Source: Solibacillus daqui
GTDB lineage: Bacteria > Bacillota > Bacilli > Bacillales_A > Planococcaceae
NCBI RefSeq assembly: GCF_028747805.1
Contig: NZ_CP114887.1
Span: 675,501-739,500, forward strand
DNA length: 64,000 bases
Reading direction: 5' to 3'
Position 1 is the first letter of the stretch. Each line of letters begins with the position of its first letter. The notes under the pieces are model-generated. The model saw nothing but the letters and a program-made list of their open reading frames with translations. It was not told the origin of the DNA and ran no database searches. Position numbers and translations under genes: made by a program. Shown here in pieces: positions 54,979-62,422 of this stretch.

Positions 54979-56154
54979 GTGGAGTTTCGCCCAGTAGGTT
55001 CAAAGGAGCGTATTGTAACGCTTGATATACTTCGAGGTTTTAGTTTGCTTGGTATTTTACTAGTGAATATGTTTGGATTTTATTTACCGATGCCTCATAT
55101 AGCAGATTTAAGTAATTGGTTTAGTGAAGCACAGGATATAATTTTGCAGCAACTTTTAGATATTTATGTGCAAAGTAGTTTTTATCCGTTATTTTCAATG
55201 CTGTTCGGGTATGGTTTAGCAATGCAGTTTTTAAAGGCAAAACAAACGGGGGCTAACTTTTATCGTTTTGCACCTAAGCGAATGGTTATTTTATTTGCAG
55301 TGGGGATGCTACATGCCATTTTCATTTGGTGGGGCGATATTTTGGCAACGTATGCATTTTGTGGTGTCTTTTTGATTGCATTGATGCGTCTTCCAGCAAA
55401 ATGGCTATTAACAATAGCCATTGTCGTGAATGGATTGTATCACGCGTTTATCTTAAGTTTGTACAAGGTCAGTGATATGTTTACTATGACAACAGATAGC
55501 ATGTCTGTTGATATTGAAGCAATTCAAAGCGCCATTGCGGCATATGGTGTGGGGACTTGGGTAGATGCATTTTCGCAGCGCTTAGTTGATTTGTCGATTC
55601 AAATGAGCGTATTTATGTGGATTTCGTCGCTGTTTACGATTTTACCCTATCTGTTAATCGGTGCGGCACTTGCAAAATGGCAATTGATTGAACGTGCGAA
55701 AGAAAAACTAGTGATATGGTTTGTACTAGCGCTCGTTGGAATCGGCGTAGGCATTTATGTAAAAAGCTTGCCGATTGTAGGTGCGCAAACATTTGGTAAT
55801 GAATATTTACAAGTGTATATTGGTGGTCCGATTTTAGCATTAGGCTATATTGCGGTTGTGACGTTAATAACGCAGCTACCAGTCGTTGCAAAAATTTTAA
55901 CACCGGTCGCTAAAGCTGGTCGTATGTCGATGACACTTTACATTATGCAGTCCATCGTATGTACAGCACTATTTTATAATTGGGGCTTTAGCTTGTATGG
56001 TGAGGTTAATGTACAAATGGGGATCTTTATTGCGCTCGCGATTTATGTCAGCCAGTTACTAATCGCAGAGCTTTATTTTACAAAGTTTAAGCAAGGTCCA
56101 CTCGAAGCAACGATGAAACGATTAACCTATGGTAATAAGATTTCGGAAAAGTAA
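54979..56154 (+). CDS. DUF418 (YeiB-like) membrane protein
   Basis: A 391-residue polytopic protein with the DUF418 pattern: LDILRGFSLLGILLVNMFGF near the N-terminus, YPLFSMLFGYGLAMQ, HAIFIWWGDILATYAFCG, and a C-terminal GRMSMTLYIMQSIVCT. About ten hydrophobic helices are visible. The function of the family is unknown; similarity to the heparan N-acetyltransferase-like fold suggests an acyl- or acceptor-transfer role. GTG 54979 follows AGGAGG 6 bases upstream and 11 bases after the addA stop, so it is probably cotranscribed with addBA. Confidence 0.85.
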   Translation: MEFRPVGSKERIVTLDILRGFSLLGILLVNMFGFYLPMPHIADLSNWFSEAQDIILQQLLDIYVQSSFYPLFSMLFGYGLAMQFLKAKQTGANFYRFAPKRMVILFAVGMLHAIFIWWGDILATYAFCGVFLIALMRLPAKWLLTIAIVVNGLYHAFILSLYKVSDMFTMTTDSMSVDIEAIQSAIAAYGVGTWVDAFSQRLVDLSIQMSVFMWISSLFTILPYLLIGAALAKWQLIERAKEKLVIWFVLALVGIGVGIYVKSLPIVGAQTFGNEYLQVYIGGPILALGYIAVVTLITQLPVVAKILTPVAKAGRMSMTLYIMQSIVCTALFYNWGFSLYGEVNVQMGIFIALAIYVSQLLIAELYFTKFKQGPLEATMKRLTYGNKISEK

Positions 56155-56212
56155 GGTAATTTCGAAAGATTTGATGTATGATGTAAAAAAACATTAAGGA
56201 GCGCTCTACATT

Positions 56213-57115
56213 ATGAAATTGTTATCATTTAAAGTTAATGACCAAATAAAGTTTGGACCAAAAGTGAAAAAAGAAGAGGCAGTTTGGGATGTTATTGAAA
56301 TTCAAAAACAACTAAACGTTTTAAAAGCCTTCCCTGAAACAATTATTGATGGTATTGCGTTAGGCTATGAATTTGTTGAGCAAGTTCGTAAGTTAGTAGA
56401 TGCCGCACAAAAACATGAAGACAGTGCGCAATTTAAATTAGCGTATTCAGATATTGAATGGTTATCACCAATTCCTCGTACACCAAAAAATATTTTATGT
56501 GTAGGAAAGAATTACAACGATCACGCAGTTGAAATGGGTGCCGACAAAGCGCCAGAAGATATTATGATTTTCACGAAATCTCCAACAGCTATAGCAGCTG
56601 ATGAGTCAACATTACCGGTACATGCAGACTTAACGGATTCACTTGATTATGAAGGTGAGTTGGCGATTGTTATCGGGAAGCGTGGTAAAAATATTGCTAA
56701 GGGAATGGCAATTGACTATGTGTTTGGTTATACAATTGCAAATGATCTTACAGCGCGTGACCTTCAACAAAAACATAAACAGTTCTTCTTAGGAAAGAGC
56801 TTAGATGGCAGCTGTCCGATGGGACCGTACTTAGTGACAAAAGACGAAATTCCTGATCCACATGCACTTTCAATCGTAACGAAAGTAAATGGAGAAGTAC
56901 GTCAAAACGGTTCAACGAAAGATATGATGTTTACGGTGTCAGATATAATTGCAATCGTATCAAAATACGTAACGCTTGAGCCAGGCGATGTGATTTTAAC
57001 GGGTACCCCAGCTGGAGTGGGTAAGGGCATGAATCCACCACAATTTTTAAAAGCAGGCGATGAAGTGAAAATTTCGATTGAAGGAATTGGAACGCTAGCA
57101 AATCGCTTCGCCTAA
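56213..57115 (+). CDS. yisK: Fumarylacetoacetate hydrolase-family protein (YisK-like)
   Basis: A 300-residue FAH-superfamily enzyme. The core begins at ICVGKNYNDHA-type ILCVGKNYNDHAVEMG, followed by metal-binding DYEGELAIVIG, FGYTIANDLTARDLQQKHKQ, FLGKSLDGSCPMGPYLV, and the C-terminal DVILTGTPAGVGKG. It is co-linear with B. subtilis YisK, described as an oxaloacetate decarboxylase that also interacts with the Mbl cytoskeleton. The next gene is yisL, as in B. subtilis. AAGGAG lies about 11 bases before the ATG. The exact substrate is not certain. Confidence 0.88.
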   Translation: MKLLSFKVNDQIKFGPKVKKEEAVWDVIEIQKQLNVLKAFPETIIDGIALGYEFVEQVRKLVDAAQKHEDSAQFKLAYSDIEWLSPIPRTPKNILCVGKNYNDHAVEMGADKAPEDIMIFTKSPTAIAADESTLPVHADLTDSLDYEGELAIVIGKRGKNIAKGMAIDYVFGYTIANDLTARDLQQKHKQFFLGKSLDGSCPMGPYLVTKDEIPDPHALSIVTKVNGEVRQNGSTKDMMFTVSDIIAIVSKYVTLEPGDVILTGTPAGVGKGMNPPQFLKAGDEVKISIEGIGTLANRFA

Positions 57116-57226
57116 CATTGTAAAATTTTCTTATAATGCTAGTTAAGTTAGTCGAATTCATTGAATCTATTTGAGCTCTCATGGTAGGATAAAACATGTA
57201 GGGAAAAATAGAAGAGGTGGAAAATC

Positions 57227-57595
57227 ATGAGTTTTTTATCAAGCACAACGCATTTACACATCACAACTTGGGTAATTGCATTAGTTTTATTCTTCATCGC
57301 AGCATTAGCTAGCAAAAAGTTAACAGGTGTGCATATGGCATTACGCGTTATGTACATTTTAATCATTATTTCAGGTGGCGCATTATTCTTAGAATGGCGC
57401 GACAAAATTTCTGAAAGCGGCATGAACTATGATATGAAGGTGCTATTCGGTATTTTAGTAATCGGCTTCATGGAAATGGTTTTAGTACGTAAAGGTAAAG
57501 GCAAATCAGTTAATTTATTCTGGATTTTATTTGCTGTTGCATTATTAGTAACATTATACCTAGGCTTAAGCATGGGTATCGGTATGAACTTCTAA
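57227..57595 (+). CDS. yisL: YisL-like DUF1516 membrane protein
   Basis: A 122-residue membrane protein with four hydrophobic helices and the conserved N-terminal THLHITTWVIALVLF. The C-terminal region LGLSMGIGMNF matches B. subtilis YisL in style. GAGGTGG lies before the ATG. No function is established; it follows the yisK homologue as in B. subtilis. Confidence 0.85.
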   Translation: MSFLSSTTHLHITTWVIALVLFFIAALASKKLTGVHMALRVMYILIIISGGALFLEWRDKISESGMNYDMKVLFGILVIGFMEMVLVRKGKGKSVNLFWILFAVALLVTLYLGLSMGIGMNF

Positions 57596-57606
57596 TCTTA
57601 AAATGA

Positions 57607-57643
57607 AACCACTTTAGCGAATAAGCTAGAGTGGTTTTTTCTT
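57607..57643 (+). terminator. Rho-independent terminator after yisL
   Basis: AACCACTTTAGC at 57607-57618 pairs with GCTAGAGTGGTT at 57625-57636 (one mismatch), followed by a T run. Confidence 0.85.
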
Positions 57644-57699
57644 TGTTAAGGAAACTATAAATTATCGCATAGTGTATAACTTTTGCAAAAAGCCATCTT

Positions 57700-57831
57700 C
57701 CGTCTAGGCTAAAGCGCCAGCCCCTCGGCCATTTCGATCCCTCCTGCAAAAGTGGTGGATCGTTTACTTTTGCGTCGGGCCCTCCAATGTTTCTCGGGGC
57801 TGAACGGGCACTTTAGCGCTTTTGTTCTAGA
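57700..57831 (+). repeat. Structured intergenic repeat element
   Basis: A GC-rich block in an AT-rich gap with nested inverted repeats: AAAGCGC (57711) with GCGCTTT (57816), CAGCCCC (57718) with GGGGCTG (57796), GATCC (57736) with GGATC (57757), and GCAAAAGT (57746) with ACTTTTGC (57766). It looks like one of the palindromic intergenic repeats of Bacillales. The remaining gap to the next gene (57832-57949) is AT-rich with no ORF. Confidence 0.5.
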
Positions 57832-57949
57832 ATACACATTTTTGTCACTTATTTGTTTTATTTACTATTAATAACTACTGTTTCCATAGCTTGTCATATG
57901 CTTTTTTTGGTAAAATGACGATGGACTGTATGTGAAGGAGAGGAAAAAG

Positions 57950-59416
57950 TTGAAACTGAAAAAGTGGTTGAGTGTATTAACTGCGGTTGTGCTGCTTTCG
58001 ACGACTTTTGCATTTGGAAGTATCGCAAATGCCGAAAACAAAGCAAGTACAATAGCAGATGAAAGTATATACGATTTATTAGTAGACCGTTTCTTTAATG
58101 GTACAGGTAAAAATGATGATGAACAAGTAAATACAAAAGACCCAGAGATGTTTGCAGGTGGGGATTTTGATGGACTTGTTAAAAAAGTAGATTATATTGC
58201 CGATATGGGCTATACAATATTATCAATTGGTTCAGTATTCGAGACAAAAAAATATGATGGCTCGATGGTGACGAGTTATTCAGCGTTAGAATCACATTTC
58301 GGTACAGAAGAAGAATTTCAAAATATGCTACATACATATCAAAATCAAGATATTAAAATAATGGTCGATTTCCCGCTTTCAAATGTAAGCCCGAATCATG
58401 AATGGGCTTCAGAAGCTGGGTTTGTAACAAGTGCGAATGACGGTAAAATTCAATGGGATTTAACGAATACAGCAGTACAAGACAAGTTAATAGAAAGCGC
58501 GTCCCAATTCGTATCAAAGTTTGGTATTAATGGTGTGCGCTTAACGAATATTGAGTCGGCGGATACGGCATTTTTAAATCGTATGATTGATACGTTAAAG
58601 GCTGGTAATAGCAATGTTTATGTCATCACAAATAGTGAAAGTGATGCGAACTTTGATGCAAAGTTTTATGAGGATACAGCGAACCTATTTACGAATGCTT
58701 TTAAAAATGTTGATTTAGACACTGGCGTATTGGAAACACATATCAATGAAGCTACTTCTGGTACACCTGTTCTATCAATGACAGATACAATTTGGTCGGA
58801 TCGTTTTACATTGTCTTCAACAGAAGAGGAGATGTATCAACCAACTCGAAGTAAAATGTCGATTGCGAGCACATTATTATTACCAGGTGTTCCAGTTGTT
58901 ACATACGGTTCTGAAATTGCGATGAATGGTACAGCTGGTGCAGAAGCACATCAATACTACAATTTTAAAACTGACTCAGAATTAGTCGATTACATTGGGA
59001 ATTTACAGACTTTACTGAATGATTCAGATACATTACGTTCAGGGGAATTTAAATGGATTGAAAATGATAATGGCTTTATGGCATTTGAGCGTAAATCTGA
59101 TAAAGAAGATTGGATTGTAGTCATTAATAATAGTAGTAAGACAAAGCGCGTTAATCTTCCTGTCGCTGAAATTGGGGAAGGAAAAGAAATTCGCGGAATG
59201 TTCGATAGTGAAATAATTCGTGCCAATAAAGATGGTAACTATACAATCATTTTAGATCGTGAAATGGTTGAGGTTTATCAAATAATCGATGCACGCGGAA
59301 TTAATATGTCGTACATTATTGCACTTGGTTTAGTAGTCGTTATTTATACAACTTTCATGATCGTAGTGATGAAGCGCGGGAAAAAACGTCGAACAGAGCA
59401 AGTGAATAACGGATAA
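57950..59416 (+). CDS. Membrane-anchored GH13 (alpha-amylase-like) protein lacking catalytic residues
   Basis: A 488-residue exported protein with a signal peptide (LSVLTAVVLLSTTFAFGSIA), a GH13-type barrel, a C-terminal beta domain, and a membrane helix near the end (MSYIIALGLVVVIYTTFMIV) with a basic tail. Barrel strands are recognisable (YDLLVDRFFNG, GGDFDGLVKKVDYIADMGYT, VDFPLSNVSPNH). The catalytic positions are changed: the nucleophile motif reads GVRLTN with Thr199 for Asp; the acid/base region reads VITNSE with Asn228 where Glu is expected; and the NHD motif reads SMTD with Thr278 for His, keeping Asp279. The protein is likely a non-enzymatic glycan-binding or scaffold protein on the outer membrane face. 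TTG 57950 lies 9 bases after AAGGAG; a GTG at 57932 is part of that site. Confidence 0.75.
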   Translation: MKLKKWLSVLTAVVLLSTTFAFGSIANAENKASTIADESIYDLLVDRFFNGTGKNDDEQVNTKDPEMFAGGDFDGLVKKVDYIADMGYTILSIGSVFETKKYDGSMVTSYSALESHFGTEEEFQNMLHTYQNQDIKIMVDFPLSNVSPNHEWASEAGFVTSANDGKIQWDLTNTAVQDKLIESASQFVSKFGINGVRLTNIESADTAFLNRMIDTLKAGNSNVYVITNSESDANFDAKFYEDTANLFTNAFKNVDLDTGVLETHINEATSGTPVLSMTDTIWSDRFTLSSTEEEMYQPTRSKMSIASTLLLPGVPVVTYGSEIAMNGTAGAEAHQYYNFKTDSELVDYIGNLQTLLNDSDTLRSGEFKWIENDNGFMAFERKSDKEDWIVVINNSSKTKRVNLPVAEIGEGKEIRGMFDSEIIRANKDGNYTIILDREMVEVYQIIDARGINMSYIIALGLVVVIYTTFMIVVMKRGKKRRTEQVNNG

Positions 59417-59418
59417 AA

Positions 59419-59456
59419 AAAGGGAGCTGCCAAAATTAACTGGCTGCTCCTTTTAA
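59419..59456. terminator. Bidirectional terminator between convergent genes
   Basis: GGAGCTGCCA at 59423-59432 pairs with TGGCTGCTCC at 59441-59450; an A tract on the left and T tract on the right serve both strands. Confidence 0.8.
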
Positions 59457-59459
59457 GCG

Positions 59460-60266
59460 TTAAAGCTTTAAACGTTCTAGTAGAAATTTCGCGATACCGT
59501 CCTCATTATTGGATAATGTAATTTCATTAGCAATGTTTTTCAGCTCAGAAATACCGTTATTCATTGCTACACCAACACCTGCATATTCGATCATCTCTAA
59601 ATCATTGTCCTCATCGCCAAATGCGATAATGCGATCGCGGGGAATCCCCATTTCTTTCGCGATATGGTCAATCCCCACAGCTTTGCTTAAGCCTTTTCGT
59701 ACGATTTCGATAATTGGGAATGGTGCGCCCCAACGACGATGCTCGATTAATTCAGCATGGACATCATGTAAGTGTTTGCGAATAATCGGGGTATTCGCAT
59801 CGTCGGCATGGACTAATAAACTCGTAGGATTTTGTAATAATGTTTGTGTTAAATTACCAAGTAAAATGTTTGGGCTACCCATATGGAACATTTCTAACAT
59901 GCCATCATCTTCGCGGTGAATGTACACGTCGTCCATCACTTCTGCAATTAAATTTTCGTACTCGTATTTGTGTATCGACTCTACAACATCATGAACTACA
60001 TGCAAGTCGACTGTAGTATGAATGGTTTTCCACATTGGATTTTTGGGATGGTGGATTAATGCACCGTTAAAGTTTACGATTGGTGTTGTTAAAACGAGTT
60101 CATTATAGTAAAGCTGGCTTGCGCGGTATGGACGTCCTGTTGCGATCATTACTTGGTGACCAGCTTGTTTTGCTTTTAAGAGTGTATCTTTTGTTAAGGC
60201 GGAAATGACTTTTTCGTCAGTTAAAAGTGTGCCATCTAAGTCCAAAACGATTAGGTGTTCTTTCAT
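59460..60266 (-). CDS. HAD-superfamily Cof-type phosphatase (YitU-like)
   Basis: A 268-residue HAD phosphatase of the Cof/IIB group. Motif I is LDLDGTLLTDEK (8-19), motif II lies in MIATGRPYRA, and motif IV is FGDEDNDLEMIEYAG, with a conserved Lys (KAVGIDHIAKEMG) before it; the C2B cap lies between. Cof-type enzymes dephosphorylate sugar phosphates, FMN or pyridoxal phosphate; the substrate is not evident. On the minus strand AGGAGG lies about 9 bases before the ATG. It is divergent from the yitV homologue and, together with it and yitW, recalls the B. subtilis yitUVW group. Confidence 0.85.
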   Translation of the reverse strand: MKEHLIVLDLDGTLLTDEKVISALTKDTLLKAKQAGHQVMIATGRPYRASQLYYNELVLTTPIVNFNGALIHHPKNPMWKTIHTTVDLHVVHDVVESIHKYEYENLIAEVMDDVYIHREDDGMLEMFHMGSPNILLGNLTQTLLQNPTSLLVHADDANTPIIRKHLHDVHAELIEHRRWGAPFPIIEIVRKGLSKAVGIDHIAKEMGIPRDRIIAFGDEDNDLEMIEYAGVGVAMNNGISELKNIANEITLSNNEDGIAKFLLERLKL

Positions 60267-60376
60267 AAAGGTAAATCCTCCTTTTGCGTGGGTTAATTGT
60301 AACGATAAAATTAGTGTTCGTCAAAGTTTTGAAACAGAGGTAAAGTTTTGATAAAGTAAGTAATGAGGTGAAAGTG

Positions 60377-61132
60377 ATGATCGTAAAACGTGAGCTTTGG
60401 AGCGATATTCCGTTATTACATGTATATAATGAAGAAATGAATGAACAATCGCCCGTTGTAATTTTTTTACATGGGTTTTTAAGTGCGAAAGAGCATAATC
60501 TGCATTATGCCTATCAGCTTGTGCAGCAAGGAATTCGTGTAATTTTACCAGATGCCTATTTACATGGTGAGCGTTCGGAAACATCGTCAGAAGTAATGAT
60601 GAATGCGCATTTTTGGAAGATTGTTTTAACATCTGTGAAAGAAGTACATACTATTTATGAGCAATTAAAGGCAAAAAATTATGTAACGAATGGTAAAATC
60701 GGCATAGCAGGGACTTCAATGGGAGGTATTGTGACGTCGGGTTGCTTAGCTGTATATCCTTGGGTTCAAACGGCGGGTATTTGTATGGGAACAACAAGCT
60801 TTACAAATTTGGCACTGCATCAAGTAGAAGACATGAAGCAGCGTGAAATCGATTTCCCGATGTCAGAACAAGAACAGTCAGACTTATTGACACTACTAAG
60901 TCAATTTAATCTGGAAGACCATGTAGCAATGTGGAGTGGGAAACCAATTATTTTCTGGCATGGCATGCGCGATACGGTAGTACCTTATCAAATGAGCCGT
61001 GATTTTTATGATGGGCTAACAGATAAGCTACTGAAATCTATCACTTATTTATCAGAAGAGAAGGCTGGTCATGCAGTTTCACGAGATGGTGTATTACAAG
61101 TGACGCAATTTATTGCACAACGTTTGGCATAA
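60377..61132 (+). CDS. yitV: Alpha/beta hydrolase, YitV-like esterase
   Basis: A 251-residue alpha/beta hydrolase. The oxyanion region is FLHGFLSAKEHNLHYAY, the nucleophile elbow GTSMGGIVT (Ser near residue 115), the acid Asp in WHGMRDTVVPYQMS, and the base His in EKAGHAVSRDG. The sequence is like B. subtilis YitV (YitV, prolyl-oligopeptidase-like esterase). ATG 60377 lies about 6 bases after AGGTGA; GTG codons at 60368 and 60374 are in frame but inside the ribosome site region. The substrate is unknown. Confidence 0.85.
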   Translation: MIVKRELWSDIPLLHVYNEEMNEQSPVVIFLHGFLSAKEHNLHYAYQLVQQGIRVILPDAYLHGERSETSSEVMMNAHFWKIVLTSVKEVHTIYEQLKAKNYVTNGKIGIAGTSMGGIVTSGCLAVYPWVQTAGICMGTTSFTNLALHQVEDMKQREIDFPMSEQEQSDLLTLLSQFNLEDHVAMWSGKPIIFWHGMRDTVVPYQMSRDFYDGLTDKLLKSITYLSEEKAGHAVSRDGVLQVTQFIAQRLA

Positions 61133-61187
61133 ATCGTAAGTTCTGATAAGATTAACGTTAACACCATTTCGAAAGGGGAAATACAAA

Positions 61188-61502
61188 ATGGCGATTGATC
61201 AAGATATGAAAGACAGCATGTTAGGTGCATTAGAAAATGTAATTGACCCTGAGTTAGGTATTGATATCGTAAACTTAGGTTTAGTATATGATGTTGATTT
61301 AACGGACGAAGGTTTAGCAATCGTTACAATGACTCTTACGTCAATGGGTTGCCCATTAGGTCCTGTTATTGTAGATCAAGTAAACACAGCGTTAAACGAG
61401 CTTCCTGAAGTAAAGGAAGTAAAAGTTGATATTGTATGGCAGCCAGCATGGTCAAAGGACAATATGTCGCGCTACGCAAAAATGGCATTAGGGATTCGCT
61501 AA
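61188..61502 (+). CDS. yitW: MIP18/DUF59-family iron-sulfur assembly protein (YitW-like)
   Basis: A 104-residue protein of the MIP18 (DUF59, SufT/PaaD) family: VIDPELGIDIVNLGLVYDVD, then a conserved Cys in TSMGCPLGP and a C-terminal VDIVWQPAWSKDNM. Family members aid iron-sulfur cluster maturation. GAAAGGGG lies before the ATG. It follows the yitV homologue by 55 bases and ends at a strong terminator. Confidence 0.92.
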   Translation: MAIDQDMKDSMLGALENVIDPELGIDIVNLGLVYDVDLTDEGLAIVTMTLTSMGCPLGPVIVDQVNTALNELPEVKEVKVDIVWQPAWSKDNMSRYAKMALGIR

Positions 61503-61507
61503 TGTAC

Positions 61508-61557
61508 AAGACCCCGATTTTTTCTATTTTACTATAGAAGAAATCGGGGTCTTTTTT
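61508..61557. terminator. Strong terminator between convergent yitW and fnr
   Basis: AAGACCCCGATTT at 61508-61520 pairs with AAATCGGGGTCTTT at 61541-61554, with further pairing in the arm, and is followed by a T run. Confidence 0.9.
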
Positions 61558-62261
61558 TAATCAATGCGACAAACGGCAAGCGGGCAGTTCTCACATTCAA
61601 TTTCGCGTTTTAAAAACGATAAATTATGAATTGTGATGTAACCTTTTTCGGTGGATAGCACATGCTGTTTACGTAATTCACTAAACATGCGATTTATCAT
61701 TTCGCGGCTTGTCGCACATAAATTGGCGATTTCGGTATTTGTTAAAGCGAGTCGGATTGTCACTTCATTAGGCGATTGAAACTCACCATACGTATTCGCT
61801 AGACGTATGAGTGTAGAATAAAGCGCCCCTTTTTTGCCATGAAGCACTAAATCACGTAAACGACTTTGATCTTTTATATGCTCAATTTGAAGCCATTTTA
61901 AATAGTCGGTCATTATAGTAGGTTCATGATGTAAATAGTTTTCAAATAAGTCACGTGAAATAGCATAAAGTTCGGTATTCATGATGGCCTTAGCTGTTGT
62001 TGTATGAAAGGTGCTACAACAAAAAACCGTCGTTTCGCCAATTAAATTATGCTCCCCACAAATACGAATGGCTAATTCTTTCCCGCTTTCAGTTTCTTTG
62101 CTAATTTGTACAGTCCCTTTTTTTATAAGATAAAGTTGATCTGCTAGGCTTCCTTCTTGAAAAATATGCATGCCCTTTTCTACTTTTAATAATATGCCTT
62201 TAGTTTGAAAGAAAGTAGTGATTGTAATGGGCAAAATAATTGCCGTTTCGATTGTACTCAC
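61557..62261 (-). CDS. fnr: Crp/Fnr-family oxygen regulator with C-terminal Fe-S motif
   Basis: A 234-residue Crp/Fnr regulator. The N-terminal cyclic-nucleotide-type barrel has GMHIFQEGSLADQLYLIKKG; the dimerisation helix follows, and the C-terminal winged helix contains LTNTEIANLCATSREMINRM. The last 15 residues carry CENCPLAVC, that is Cys223, Cys226 and Cys231, in the C-x2-C-x4-C spacing of B. subtilis Fnr, and Asp137 sits in the position of its aspartate ligand (141 there). An oxygen-labile [4Fe-4S] cluster is therefore expected. The GTG start follows GAAAGGTG on the minus strand. Targets cannot be seen here. Confidence 0.88.
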   Translation of the reverse strand: MSTIETAIILPITITTFFQTKGILLKVEKGMHIFQEGSLADQLYLIKKGTVQISKETESGKELAIRICGEHNLIGETTVFCCSTFHTTTAKAIMNTELYAISRDLFENYLHHEPTIMTDYLKWLQIEHIKDQSRLRDLVLHGKKGALYSTLIRLANTYGEFQSPNEVTIRLALTNTEIANLCATSREMINRMFSELRKQHVLSTEKGYITIHNLSFLKREIECENCPLAVCRID

Positions 62262-62350
62262 ACCTTTCGGGAAATTACAGTTTACAAATAATACCTAATT
62301 TATCGTAACACATAAAACGAAAAATGTTGTTGAACATTGAGTGTATTTTA

Positions 62351-62402
62351 TTGAACTTTGACTAACTTTGACCTATACTTAAATTAGTCAATAAAGGTCA
62401 AA
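62351..62402 (+). promoter_or_regulatory. clpB promoter with two CtsR operators
   Basis: TTGAAC at 62351-62356, 17-base spacer, TATACT at 62374-62379. One CtsR tandem heptamer lies on the minus strand inside the spacer (62357-62373, GGTCAAA-GTT-AGTCAAA). A second lies on the plus strand at 62386-62402 (AGTCAAT-AAA-GGTCAAA). CtsR is the heat-shock repressor of clp genes in Firmicutes. Confidence 0.85.
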
Positions 62403-62422
62403 TTATTAAAGGGGTGCAGTTT

